The notes beneath the pieces are model-generated. The model worked only from the letters and a program-made list of their open reading frames with translations, was not told the origin of the DNA and did no database searches. A stretch of DNA of 64,000 nucleotides from Pleurocapsa sp. PCC 7319 (GTDB lineage: Bacteria; Cyanobacteriota; Cyanobacteriia; Cyanobacteriales; Xenococcaceae): positions 3,755,322 to 3,819,321 of the forward strand of contig NZ_KB235922.1 of assembly GCF_000332195.1 (NCBI RefSeq). The letters are read 5' to 3'. This document shows, piece after piece, positions 37,705-47,037 of the stretch (position 1 is the stretch's first letter; every line of letters begins with the position of its first letter). The translations under genes were made by a program, and so were the position numbers.

Positions 37705-40164
37705 CTAAAAATCCAAACGTAAAACCCCCAAATCACTTAAACCAGTTTGTTCTTCAGGAATAGTAAATTCTAAACTATTCTTTTCCTTACCTAATAAACT
37801 TCCTTGATAACGACCTGGTTTGAACCCTTCAGCAGCAAACTTGCCAACACGATTAGTAAACAGAGTTACAGGCTGCCAATCGGGATCGTCTAGAGATGTT
37901 ATTTCTATGACCTTTAAACTAACAGGTTCTCCTTTAGCATCAACTAAAGAACCTCTGATAAAAACTGTAGCATCAGTCCCAATCTTGATCAAAGTACCGC
38001 TTTTATAGGTCGGTAAGATTGCATAGTTAGGAGCTCCTAAATCATATCCCAAGGGCAAATCCAGGGCTTCAACCCAGACATCAGATACTCGATATGATTG
38101 TAGATTAGGAACCACCCCCCCACTAAAACTAGTAACTCGTCCTTCAAAACCTCCCAAAAAGGGATTTAATTCAATTCTTTGACCTTTTAAATTAGGATGA
38201 GGAACAACTAAGGCAAAACTATCTCTAACAGGTCGAGTAATTCCAAAGTGTCCATCGGCAAAAACCAGTGCTGTCTCTAATTGTAAACGACTTGAATTTT
38301 CTATCGTACTATCATCGTCATTCAATCCTAGATCTTGAGAGAGTTCTACTTTACCTAGGTAGTGGCCATATTCAAGACTGCCATTAAAAGTTTTTCCTGT
38401 AGGTGAATTGAACAAAGCTGCTGTTGTGGTAATTCCATTACTTAAATATGAGCTACGAGAAGACCAAAAAATTTGATTCGTGTCAGTGATGGTATCCGTT
38501 GAAGAAGTTATAGAATGACTAGAGAGAGGGGGGCTCCAAGACAAATTGAGCCGAACGCCAAAATCATCTTGTTCATCATCGCCAATCAACTTTTTCTGTA
38601 AGGCTAAGCTACCCCTCATACTATTGTTCAATGGTTTAGACAAGCCTAAAGAAATATTTCCAGCATTTGATTCTTCTGTATTGAGGCGATAGTTAAATCC
38701 CAAATTTACATCTAAATCTGCCAAGAGTTTTTGGCGATAATTAGCAGAGATGTCATAACCTGCGCGATCGCTTAAATCTCCTTCTCCTGGAGCAATAAAA
38801 TTTTTGCCTCGATACTCTAAACTCAGGTCTAATTCTCTCTCTGAAGTATCTTGTTGATTAGCACTACGGTAAAAGTAATCAAGTTTAACTGCATAATCAA
38901 TTCCCAAATCAGTAGCATGACTCACGGCAGTATCAAATTGCCAATTACCTATAGAGGTTGCCCATATTCCTTCTATACCTAGAAGTTGATTGCTAAGATC
39001 AGCTTGTCCATAGCCGCCGAAAGTAAAATTGTTAGTTATACCAGAACGATGAAAAACAGCTAAAGTAGGATTATCTAACTCATAGCTACGACCTCCATTG
39101 ATCTGATCAACAGGAAAGCCAAAACTATAAGCAAATTCATTAACTCCAGGAGCAAGAGTAGCAAAATCAAAGGGAACTAAAAATTCAATAGTTTCTGTAT
39201 TGCCCAAATCATCGTCAATAATCAATTGAATGTCGTTAATTCCAGTGCTGAGGTTGAAATCCCTTAGATCATGTCTTCCTGCTGGTAAATTTAGTTGCCG
39301 AGTCAGAATTCCATTAACAATCACATCCACTTGGGATTGGTTTTTGAGCAAAAATTCATATTTTCCGATCGGAATATTATTTCGATAGGGTTGAAGAGAA
39401 AAGTTCTTTGCTACAGCAATGCCTGCCAATTCACCACCTTGTTGCCATCCCCTAGTGGTTAGATAAAAATCCCCCAAAACATAACGCAGAGATGTTTGAG
39501 GATTATCTTTAACTAGACTAGTATAGTAGCGTTCCCAATTACTGCCTGTTAAAGCAAAATTATTCTCTAAAACCCATCCGCGATAATTCATAGCACTATC
39601 AAAATCAATTTGAATGGGTTGTAGTCCCAAACTAGAACTACTATTTCCTGACCAGTAAATATCCTCTATAACTCTAAAATTGACCCAACCACTAAAATCA
39701 CTAGGAAGCAACGCCTTTTCAGCTTCTGGTGGTAGACGTTCTCCCGATAAAGCAATAACAGAAGTTTGAAGTTTTTCTGGGGGAATTTGAATTTGTAACT
39801 CTAATTTGCGTTGGTCAAACTTTGCTTCAATCCCAATTTGTTGAAACGCTTCTAGAGTAAGATTACCTTCTTGATCAACCGTTGCTACTAATTTTTCTTG
39901 CCATTCTTTAAGCAAAAGTACTTTTGTCTGTTGAATGACAGAGGTTGCTGGAAAGCTGATTTGGTTATTAGGATACAAAAAAAGGATAATTTGACCTTTT
40001 TCCTGATTATTTAGAATAAAAGGCACAAATATTTGCTGCACATCAGGATCATCTGATTTTTTGGTACTATTATGCTGATTTTGGGCAAAAACTGACTTAG
40101 GATTGATTAATACATATAGGGAAGCTATTAACCCTGTCAACAATACCCTGTAAAACTTATACAT
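37705..40164 (-). CDS. Chaperone-usher pilus outer-membrane usher
   Basis: The 819-residue protein has a signal peptide (cleavage near VFAQ, residue 27) and an outer-membrane usher layout. Its markers are the SLGLQPIQIDFDSAMNYRG region and the plug-like segment IPIGKYEFLLKNQSQVDVIV and LPAGRHDLRDFNLSTGINDI (usher middle domain). Long beta-barrel repeats follow, then a C-terminal carboxypeptidase-like domain ending DLGVLRLDF. By family it secretes and assembles pilin subunits. Chaperone and pilin genes lie upstream on the same strand, giving the order pilin, chaperone, usher. Confidence 0.85.
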   Translation of the reverse strand: MYKFYRVLLTGLIASLYVLINPKSVFAQNQHNSTKKSDDPDVQQIFVPFILNNQEKGQIILFLYPNNQISFPATSVIQQTKVLLLKEWQEKLVATVDQEGNLTLEAFQQIGIEAKFDQRKLELQIQIPPEKLQTSVIALSGERLPPEAEKALLPSDFSGWVNFRVIEDIYWSGNSSSSLGLQPIQIDFDSAMNYRGWVLENNFALTGSNWERYYTSLVKDNPQTSLRYVLGDFYLTTRGWQQGGELAGIAVAKNFSLQPYRNNIPIGKYEFLLKNQSQVDVIVNGILTRQLNLPAGRHDLRDFNLSTGINDIQLIIDDDLGNTETIEFLVPFDFATLAPGVNEFAYSFGFPVDQINGGRSYELDNPTLAVFHRSGITNNFTFGGYGQADLSNQLLGIEGIWATSIGNWQFDTAVSHATDLGIDYAVKLDYFYRSANQQDTSERELDLSLEYRGKNFIAPGEGDLSDRAGYDISANYRQKLLADLDVNLGFNYRLNTEESNAGNISLGLSKPLNNSMRGSLALQKKLIGDDEQDDFGVRLNLSWSPPLSSHSITSSTDTITDTNQIFWSSRSSYLSNGITTTAALFNSPTGKTFNGSLEYGHYLGKVELSQDLGLNDDDSTIENSSRLQLETALVFADGHFGITRPVRDSFALVVPHPNLKGQRIELNPFLGGFEGRVTSFSGGVVPNLQSYRVSDVWVEALDLPLGYDLGAPNYAILPTYKSGTLIKIGTDATVFIRGSLVDAKGEPVSLKVIEITSLDDPDWQPVTLFTNRVGKFAAEGFKPGRYQGSLLGKEKNSLEFTIPEEQTGLSDLGVLRLDF

Positions 40165-40475
40165 AAAAAATAAGTCATCAGATCCATCGCTGTGTAATCC
40201 TCAAGTCTGCTGATGACCTTGTTAATATCTCAAAACACGTTACGTTAGCGTAATATTGAGTCCCAATATTGTGCGGATAGCTCAGAAATACTCGTAGCAA
40301 AAGGGTTTTGGATCTTAGGGAAAAATTTATTGTCCTTATTCCCTGTCTCCTACCGCTAACTTTTATTAAACGAAAAGTATTGGATTATGTACAATGTATC
40401 AACATCATTACTCTGCTGAGAGTTTGCCAGGATAGATCAAAATATTTATCTTATAGACTGGAATTCAGACATTCA
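40165..40475 (-). promoter_or_regulatory. Spacer between chaperone and usher with overlapping hairpins
   Basis: Two short hairpins share bases: TTACG/CGTAA at 40240-40253 and AATATTG/CAATATT at 40252-40270. They are mutually exclusive, which is the layout of a possible attenuation or processing site. It separates the chaperone from the usher in a transcript where the first two genes overlap. Short stems in AT-rich DNA can be chance. Confidence 0.3.
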
Positions 40476-41267
40476 TTACTCATAGTCAAAACTTACGTCT
40501 ACTTCACCCACAGGTAATTCAGAAGGCCAGGGAATGAGAAAACGACGTTGATGAGCGGCCAATATATTCTCGCCACTAACGCCTTTGAGGTCTTCTGGCA
40601 TAAGTTGAACGCTTTTGCTTGGCTGTTCTTTAGAGCTAATAGTTAATGTAAGATCCTGTAATAGTGTATGGGCAGTACCTTGATTATTAAAAGTCAGAAC
40701 TAATTGATCGCCTCCTCCCTCGCGTTTTTGATGTACTGCACTTTCTAAAATAACCTTGGGAAGTGCATCTTCAGGGGTAATGTAAATTGAACCTGCATAA
40801 CGTACCAAAGTAGTAATATTAATCTGCTGATTATCAGATTTAGTTGATTGGGAATCAGTATCTAGAGGAACTTGTTCCGCAATCAGCCGATAGGCGAGTT
40901 CATGACTAGGTTCAGGATCTCCTAACCAACTAACTCGAACAGTTTGAGCTTCACCTGGTTTGAGGAAAGTTTGGGGTGGATAAAGCAAAAAGTCTTCCTC
41001 TGCTATTTCTCTAACATAGGTTTCTTCGCCATTAATCCCTACTTCTCGTTTCGCCAGATAAAGTTCAACAGCTACAGACTCATCCTGACTAGCATTAACT
41101 ACTTGGAATGCTCCAGAAGCATCTTTACCAACAGGTGATAAATTACTAATCATTGGAGTCAGATAAAACAAGAAAGAAGCCAAGGCAGGTTGACCAGCAA
41201 GTAAAGATGTTCCTAGGAATATTGGCCAAGTAAACCACTTACTTAGATTTAGTTTGCTTAACTTCAT
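40476..41267 (-). CDS. Periplasmic pilus chaperone (PapD-like)
   Basis: The 263-residue protein has a signal peptide (ending near ALASF) and the two-domain immunoglobulin-like form of PapD-type chaperones. The N-terminal edge segment is YLTPMISNLSPVGKDASGAF, FLKPGEAQTVRVSW is the typical turn region, and SHELAYRLIAEQVPL resembles the conserved 'YRL-EQVP' block. It would hold pilin subunits in the periplasm by donor-strand complementation. Its ATG overlaps the TGA of the pilin gene by four bases (41264-41267), so the two are translationally coupled. The usher follows after 311 bases. Confidence 0.85.
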   Translation of the reverse strand: MKLSKLNLSKWFTWPIFLGTSLLAGQPALASFLFYLTPMISNLSPVGKDASGAFQVVNASQDESVAVELYLAKREVGINGEETYVREIAEEDFLLYPPQTFLKPGEAQTVRVSWLGDPEPSHELAYRLIAEQVPLDTDSQSTKSDNQQINITTLVRYAGSIYITPEDALPKVILESAVHQKREGGGDQLVLTFNNQGTAHTLLQDLTLTISSKEQPSKSVQLMPEDLKGVSGENILAAHQRRFLIPWPSELPVGEVDVSFDYE

Positions 41268-41833
41268 TTAGCTGAAACTTCGTAAGTAATAGTATCTGTA
41301 TAATCACCTGCGGGTAATTCTAAAGCGCTGATATCATAATCTAGGGATACTGTGAGATCGCAACCAGCTAACAAAGAACACTTTTCGTTTTTAAAATTTT
41401 TGGAACTATACAAAGTTTTAGCAGAAGCTGAATCTGAGCTTGGTTTTACATTTGTTTTGTTATTTCCTGCTCCCCCGCTAGCACTCAGAGTGTAAGCAAA
41501 CTTAGCGTTAGCATCACTATTGGTTAATTTGCCACCATTTGCAGAATACACTTTTATCTCGTAACCATCTTTTTGATTTGAGCGAACATTTACGGTAAAA
41601 GATTGTGAAGCAGTTGGACTAGAGTCAGCCTCAAATGCAGCATCATTTGGCTCGGTTATCTGCAGTACTCCTTTAACTGTAGCTTTAACCTGTTGTGAAC
41701 CAGAAACTTGTGCATAAGCAGTTGATGAAATACCAATAGGTAAAATCGACAAACTGGAGGCTAAAATAAGGCGACTAAATGAAGATATATTTAACATTTT
41801 CATGGGAACAATCGTTTGCAATTTTGTATTCAA
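41264..41833 (-). CDS. Chaperone-usher pilin subunit
   Basis: The 189-residue protein has a signal peptide ending STAYAQ and a mature part of beta strands: VKATVKGVLQITEPNDAAF, SFTVNVRSNQKDGYEIKVYS, two cysteines (CSLLAGC) and a C-terminal strand LPAGDYTDTITYEVSA. This is the plan of a fimbrial major subunit. It overlaps the chaperone start, the usual arrangement for chaperone-usher systems. No adhesin gene is seen in the operon. Upstream, a 230-base gap separates it from the barrel remnant. Confidence 0.8.
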   Translation of the reverse strand: MNTKLQTIVPMKMLNISSFSRLILASSLSILPIGISSTAYAQVSGSQQVKATVKGVLQITEPNDAAFEADSSPTASQSFTVNVRSNQKDGYEIKVYSANGGKLTNSDANAKFAYTLSASGGAGNNKTNVKPSSDSASAKTLYSSKNFKNEKCSLLAGCDLTVSLDYDISALELPAGDYTDTITYEVSAK

Positions 41834-42065
41834 TATTGATTTGTTTTTAATTGATTTATATTGCTATGATTGCCTACCTTTATCATCATTGTCTTCAGTA
41901 AGACTAAGGATTTTTTTGTTTAAATTAAATTGTTGAAATGACTGATATTTTGTTGTTATTTTATGAATTTACGATGAATCTTATTGAATATATTTGAAGA
42001 TAATATATAGCAGAGCTATTTAATTGTTATTTTCTTGGTGGAACAAAGAACAGTTTGTGGAATAA

Positions 42066-42674
42066 AGAACAGAAGGGGTAATTGGCTATTTAAATCCCGA
42101 TCGAGAGTATTACAGTCAGCTATGGGGCAATGTAAACAAAAAAGTTACTATTAATCCTCAAACACAACTAAACTTTTTCACTGGTGTAAATTACGCTATC
42201 GATCGCCCTAATCGCTTTAGAGAAGTGATTCTTTCCTCCCGAGCTAGTTCTGTAACGCTAGGCACTAGAGCAAAATGGCAAAGAATTTCCTTAGGAGCAA
42301 ATTATAATTTTGATGATCTATTACCCAATTCCTTAGAAGAACGGTTGCTTCTAGATCTCGGAATTGCTTTGAGCGATCGCATTTATTTATCAGGATATTA
42401 TACGCCGATTAATAATAATACGAGCCGTTCTCGTTATGGAGCAAATGCTTCATTACGCTTGGGTAAGAGCTATAATCACCCCACTTTAACTTTAGGCTGG
42501 ACAAATAATGAATATCAATTTGAAGATGGTTTCACCCAATCTGATAATATATTCACCGTTTTGTTCCGTATCGGAGAACCACCTAATCCCTTCGATGCCA
42601 CTACGGCAGAAAAACTTAGAAGACAAGAAAAAAATAATTTTGAGCAACAGCAACAAGAAGGAACTGGAGAATAG
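42066..42674 (+). pseudogene. Beta-barrel protein remnant, N-terminally truncated
   Basis: An open stretch after a stop at 42063-42065 runs to 42674 with no good start codon. It reads YLNPDREYYSQLWGNVNKK, NFFTGVNYAIDRPNRFREV, SVTLGTRAKWQRISLGANYN, and later YGANASLRLGKSYNHPTLTL, an alternating pattern of outer-membrane barrel strands. A GTG at 42225 could start a shorter protein, but upstream codons are still in the same style. A Gln-rich tail ends it. It diverges from the pilus operon and may be the stump of another outer-membrane protein. Confidence 0.6.
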
Positions 42675-42796
42675 TTCTGTTCAACAACATCACTCTCTCT
42701 AGGCTAGAAATAGAGGCTTCCAGATTTACGGTTTTCAGAATTTTAAAAAATATATCAGTTTGAGTAATAGCTAGGGTTTTGAAGCTCACAAATTTG

Positions 42797-43996
42797 CTAT
42801 TGATCATTTATGATTCTTGATTGGAATGCTGGATAAAAGGGTAGCTCGGGAACATCCGACCAACGTTGATACAGTAAATCTAAAAGCTGACTAAATGTGC
42901 CACGCAAACCATTTAGTTGGTTGCACTCCTGAGAGATGGTAATAAAAGCTTCTAATCGAGCTAAAATACGCTGGCGAAAAGTGGAAATACCAAAATCTAC
43001 GTCCGCAACTAAAGCATCTTCCAAAAAATCTGAGATTGTACACAAAAGCCACCAACCACAGTTATGGACTAATGCCGTTTCAAAAATATTGTCATCTTCT
43101 GCGGTTGGACATTGTTGAATCAATATTTCCCTATAAGTGTTCTCCATTTGTCGTACAACCTCATTAGGCAAGCGTTTGGAACACCAACAACTGGGAAACA
43201 TCATTCTACCAAAAACAGCATCAAGAAAAGAGTGACCAAAAAAACTCGTTTCAAAGTCAATTAATCGCATCTCTTTACCCGTATTTAAAACGTTATCAGG
43301 GCAAGCATCGGTGTGAATATATGCTAGAAATTTATCAGGATTACTTACGGTTTGGTGTATGGCTTCCAAGTCGCTCAAACAATTGGGTTCAAGATCTATT
43401 CCTAATTTCTCTAGTCTTAATTGATGCTTGGGAATATTGACTCCAACCTTAGCAGGTTTCATATTAGGAGAAACTGTCTTGTATAGTTGGTGAAATTCTG
43501 CTGCTCTACCAAGAGTATCTTGGTGTAGTTGACCAAGACAAATTGCATACTGAAGTAATGCCGATTCTGCGCGCTCACGATCATTTCCTAATAATGGCTC
43601 TACTAAACTATGATGATGCTGCACGTCTTCTATTACAATTAAGCCCAAATGGCGATTGCCACCATAAAAATACGGGCTATGCTGGTGATTATTAGATACT
43701 CTGTTTAGGAATTGAGAACCTACCCAATCATTAAATATACGCCTTGTGTTCCGAGATTCGGCATCATCTGGATTAAACTTTTCTGCTTCGACTTTTTTCA
43801 GAATAAAGCTTGAGGGCATACCTTTAACTGGATCGATGAAACATCGCAATAGCAAATTTCTTCTTCCTGCTTCGGTTAAGCGTTCAACTTGGTTAATACG
43901 AATCTGAGTATCCAGTGCTATAGATAGGATACGTTCTGCTGCAACGCGAAGCGGAGCAAAGGCTCTTTTTCTCGAGGTTTCATTAGATTCCATCAT
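42797..43996 (-). CDS. Phosphotransferase-fold (APH/choline-kinase-like) protein
   Basis: The 399-residue protein has the APH kinase core. The catalytic loop is HTDACPDN at residues 228-235 and the metal motif LIDFET has Asp247; a nucleotide-binding region SFILKKVEAEKF sits near residues 63-74. Such kinases phosphorylate small molecules such as choline, sugars or antibiotics. The ligand is unknown and resistance is not implied. A methionine immediately after the first Met is also a possible start. A 293-base gap lies upstream. No pathway genes are near it. Confidence 0.8.
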   Translation of the reverse strand: MMESNETSRKRAFAPLRVAAERILSIALDTQIRINQVERLTEAGRRNLLLRCFIDPVKGMPSSFILKKVEAEKFNPDDAESRNTRRIFNDWVGSQFLNRVSNNHQHSPYFYGGNRHLGLIVIEDVQHHHSLVEPLLGNDRERAESALLQYAICLGQLHQDTLGRAAEFHQLYKTVSPNMKPAKVGVNIPKHQLRLEKLGIDLEPNCLSDLEAIHQTVSNPDKFLAYIHTDACPDNVLNTGKEMRLIDFETSFFGHSFLDAVFGRMMFPSCWCSKRLPNEVVRQMENTYREILIQQCPTAEDDNIFETALVHNCGWWLLCTISDFLEDALVADVDFGISTFRQRILARLEAFITISQECNQLNGLRGTFSQLLDLLYQRWSDVPELPFYPAFQSRIINDQ

Positions 43997-44289
43997 TAGA
44001 TTTGTTTTCCAAGTTACAGTTATATTACTAAAATCAAGTAACTTAACTGTTTACTATACTTATGTTCTTAATATTGAAGACTTACATGCGGCGAACTATA
44101 CGCCTTTGTGCATAAGCGATGATCTCTAGACTAAGAATAAAGGCCTCCAAATTTTCACTTATCAGAATTTTAAAAATACATCAGTTCGATTAATAGCCAG
44201 GGTTTTGAAGCTAACAATTTTTTTTTGGTAATGCACGTTAAGCTAATAGCAATGACGTACCATCAATTAATGTTTAGTTAAATTACAAA

Positions 44290-44502
44290 ATGGATAGTAA
44301 AGAGTTAGCTCAATATATCGAAGCCACCGATGGAATATCTAAACCCTGGCTGTTGGTACAATTAAGACTAAAAAAATTACAAGAACGTAAAGAGCAAATC
44401 CCATCACAAGAATATATGCAACAACTTGAAGATATTCAAGCAGATTTACTCAAACTAGGTGAATGGTGGAAAGGAAGAGAAGATGAAGTTTTTGGCTCGT
44501 GA
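44290..44502 (+). CDS. Small conserved-looking protein
   Basis: The 70-residue protein is charged and helical: MDSKELAQYIEATDGISKPW, then QLRLKKLQERKEQIPS and a tail LGEWWKGREDEVFGS. I do not recognise its family. It has an ATG start and lies 61 bases upstream of the TPR gene on the same strand, so the two may be cotranscribed. The upstream 290 bases carry no obvious promoter element. Confidence 0.6.
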   Translation: MDSKELAQYIEATDGISKPWLLVQLRLKKLQERKEQIPSQEYMQQLEDIQADLLKLGEWWKGREDEVFGS

Positions 44503-44563
44503 ATGATTTCCGACCAGCGTAGCAATATCTAAGCTACACGAATGATTGAGTTAATTGTGTGCC

Positions 44564-45343
44564 ATGGAACAAAAACTTATACAGCAGGGTATAACTAAGG
44601 CTAAAAATGGCGATTACGAAGCAGCAATTACTGATTTTACGCAAGCGATCGCTGATTATCCTCAATCAGCTGAAGCTTACTATCGTCGAGGTTTAGCCTA
44701 TTTCGATTCTGGTCTAACAGAAAAAGCGATCGCCGATTATAATCAAAGTCTTAATCTGGATTCTCAGCAGATAAAAGTTTATCTCAGTCGGGCTATGGCT
44801 TTTTTGACTATCAATAATATTCAAAGCAGTATCATTGACTTGCAAGTAGTTTTTAGTCTCGATCCTAATTGCGATCGCGCTTATAAATTGAGGGCTAATA
44901 TCTGCATTCGCCTTAAAGAATATGATCGAGCAATTGACTATCTTAAACAAGCAGGAAAAATCTATCTTGAACGCCAGGATAAAGAAAGTTGTCGTTTTTG
45001 TATTGCCCGTATTCGACAAATTGAACAGCAAAAAATAGCAGCTTCGGGAGGAGTTACTAATCAAGTTTTTTTGCAACAAGTGCAACAAAAAATTAGTCAA
45101 GGTAAACTTGATGAAGCATTGAGAGATTGTAATTGGCTATTGCAACTCGACCCTTACGATGCTCAAGCCTATCAATATCGGGGTAATATTAATTTAGAAT
45201 TGGAAGAATACCCCCAGGCAAAACAAGACTTTCGCCAAGCAGCCCAATGTTATCGTACTCAAGGGAATCTTGCCGAGTCCGAAAAATTAGAGCAACGCTG
45301 TTTAGAATTGCAGTTAAGAAGCGTCTATCAATCCAATTTGTAG
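44564..45343 (+). CDS. Tetratricopeptide-repeat protein
   Basis: The 259-residue protein (from the ATG at 44564; a TTG three codons earlier is possible) is made of TPR units: YEAAITDFTQAIADYPQSAE, AYYRRGLAYFDSGLTEKAI, then KQIKVYLSRAMAFL-like and later LEEYPQAKQDFRQAAQCY segments, about six repeats in all. TPR proteins act as protein-binding scaffolds. No catalytic domain is present. A 185-bp fragment of this gene lies broken at 37413. The neighbour TetR gene at 45422 is convergent. Confidence 0.88.
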   Translation: MEQKLIQQGITKAKNGDYEAAITDFTQAIADYPQSAEAYYRRGLAYFDSGLTEKAIADYNQSLNLDSQQIKVYLSRAMAFLTINNIQSSIIDLQVVFSLDPNCDRAYKLRANICIRLKEYDRAIDYLKQAGKIYLERQDKESCRFCIARIRQIEQQKIAASGGVTNQVFLQQVQQKISQGKLDEALRDCNWLLQLDPYDAQAYQYRGNINLELEEYPQAKQDFRQAAQCYRTQGNLAESEKLEQRCLELQLRSVYQSNL

Positions 45344-45421
45344 AAACTACAATTAGTCGGGGTCTAATACCTTGTCTGATTGCAGCTTAAGGCTTATAGC
45401 TAAGAGCTTATAGCTGAGAGC

Positions 45422-46048
45422 TTATGGCTGGGGCTTCGCTTCTCTATTAGTTTTATATTTTTCTATTGGTTCCCAAAAACTAAGGGCTACCTTGGCTACA
45501 TCTCGAATTACAGAAGGATCGGCAAAAGTTTTATTTAAAACAGCCATACCTTGAGAAACACCGACCAAGAACCTAGCTAATGCCCGAATATCTTTTTCTG
45601 AAGAGAGCTTTTCTTCTGCTTGTGCTTTTCTCAGTACCAGATAAATAGAGGATTCCAAGCCCCCTAAACGCTCGGCTATTTTTCGTTCGATCATCTCAGA
45701 CTTACCTCCAAAACTAACAGAAGTATTCGTATTCAGACAACCCCGTGGATAATTGGGATTACTCATCCGCTCGATCATGACCTCAAACATACCTTCTATA
45801 GCTTGATAAGGGTTTGGATTATTTAACTGCTCTACAATCTGAGCCTGAAATTTATCGCCATAACGATCTAAAACTGTTATAAACAACTGTTCTTTATCAC
45901 CAAAAGCACCATAAAGGCTACCTCTACCCAGTCCTGTGGCTTTGGTTAAATCTTGAATCGAAGTCCCTTCATATCCTTTTTGCCAAAAAACTTCCATTGC
46001 TTTGTCTAAAACTTCCTCTTGATTAAATTGTTTGACTCCAGCCATCAT
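45422..46048 (-). CDS. TetR/AcrR family regulator
   Basis: The 208-residue protein starts with the TetR DNA-binding region QEEVLDKAMEVFWQKGYEGTSIQDL-type helix-turn-helix (first block EEVLDKAMEVFWQKGYEGT, then ATGLGRGSLYGAFGDKEQLF). The C-terminal half is a ligand-binding helical domain with CLNTNTSVSFGG. It is divergent from the short-chain dehydrogenase at 46253, with 204 bases between containing a 30-bp palindrome. This is the usual set-up where the regulator represses itself and the neighbour. The inducer is unknown. Two ATG codons in series are possible starts. Confidence 0.92.
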   Translation of the reverse strand: MMAGVKQFNQEEVLDKAMEVFWQKGYEGTSIQDLTKATGLGRGSLYGAFGDKEQLFITVLDRYGDKFQAQIVEQLNNPNPYQAIEGMFEVMIERMSNPNYPRGCLNTNTSVSFGGKSEMIERKIAERLGGLESSIYLVLRKAQAEEKLSSEKDIRALARFLVGVSQGMAVLNKTFADPSVIRDVAKVALSFWEPIEKYKTNREAKPQP

Positions 46049-46063
46049 TTCCTCTTTTTATCT

Positions 46064-46093
46064 TTTACTAAATATTCCAGAATACTTAGTAAA
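46064..46093. promoter_or_regulatory. Palindromic operator candidate for the TetR regulator
   Basis: TTTACTAAATATTC and GAATACTTAGTAAA form a 30-bp inverted repeat with one internal mismatch around a central CA. It lies 16 bases before the regulator start codon. The core TTCCAGAATA recurs at 46127-46136, and a weaker TTCCAAAATACATTAG near 46186, so several binding sites may flank both promoters. Confidence 0.65.
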
Positions 46094-46252
46094 TTATTAC
46101 ACTTGATAAGATAATATACAAATATTTCCAGAATAAGGTCTGTTTCCAGGATTTTTCTCTGATTATTATTCTTGACTGATCGTTCCAAAATACATTAGAT
46201 TAAGTACAACAACAGCAAATAAATAATTAACTTACTAATAAACTCAGGAATC

Positions 46253-47002
46253 ATGGCTAGACTTCAAGGAAAAACCGCATTAATAACTGGTGGAACTACT
46301 GGTATTGGTTTTGAAACTGCGAAACAATATTTAGCTGAAGGCGCAAAGGTTATTATTACGGGTATTAATGAAGAGAGATTAGCAACTGCGATCGCTCAAT
46401 TAGGAGAGAATGCGGCTTCTATTCGTGCCGATGTTCGTTCTTTAAAAGATCTCGATAATTTGGCGAAAGAAGTAAAACAAGAGTTTGGCAGTCTTGATAT
46501 TCTGTTTGCTAATGCAGGAATTGGATACTTTGCAGCAATAGAAGATGTAGACGAAGCTTTCTATGATAATCAGTTTGATATCAATGTCAAAGGAGTTTTC
46601 TTTACCGTACAAAAACTGGTGGGATTATTAAATGAAAACTCAAGTATTATTTTGAATGCCTCTGCGGTCAATGAAAAAGGTGCGCCAATGGGAAGTCTTT
46701 ACTTTGCTAGTAAAGCAGCAGTTCGTTCCTTAGCTCGTTCCTTAGCCGCAGAATTAGCTCCTCGTAAAATTCGAGTTAATGCCTTAAGTCCTGGAATTGT
46801 CAGAACCAATTTCCAAAGCAAGTTAGATCTGCCCGCAGAAGCTTTTGAAGGATTTATTGATTATGTGAAAAATATTACTCCTTTAGGAAGAGAAGGCAGA
46901 CCAGAAGAAATTGCCAAAGCGGCGGTATTTCTTGCTAGTGATGATTCTTCTTATATGACGGCTGCCGACATTGTTGTCGATGGCGGTTACATGAATGTTT
47001 AG
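46253..47002 (+). CDS. Short-chain dehydrogenase/reductase
   Basis: The 249-residue protein is a classical SDR. The cofactor motif is TGGTTGIG (12-19), followed by the NAG motif (LFANAGIGY), catalytic Ser137 in LNASAVN, and Tyr150 and Lys154 in YFASKAA. The C-terminal substrate region has LSPGIVRTNFQSKLDLP. These enzymes reduce or oxidise carbonyls with NAD(P)H; the substrate is unknown. It is divergent from the TetR regulator and followed 35 bases later by a membrane protein on the same strand, probably under the same control. Confidence 0.93.
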   Translation: MARLQGKTALITGGTTGIGFETAKQYLAEGAKVIITGINEERLATAIAQLGENAASIRADVRSLKDLDNLAKEVKQEFGSLDILFANAGIGYFAAIEDVDEAFYDNQFDINVKGVFFTVQKLVGLLNENSSIILNASAVNEKGAPMGSLYFASKAAVRSLARSLAAELAPRKIRVNALSPGIVRTNFQSKLDLPAEAFEGFIDYVKNITPLGREGRPEEIAKAAVFLASDDSSYMTAADIVVDGGYMNV

Positions 47003-47037
47003 TCTTGGAAATCTAACATTATCAACAAATCTGAGGA

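Noticed and set aside
40270-40330. GCGGATAGCTCAG resembling the start of a tRNA
   Set aside because: No matching T-loop, anticodon arm or acceptor complement follows within 90 bases.
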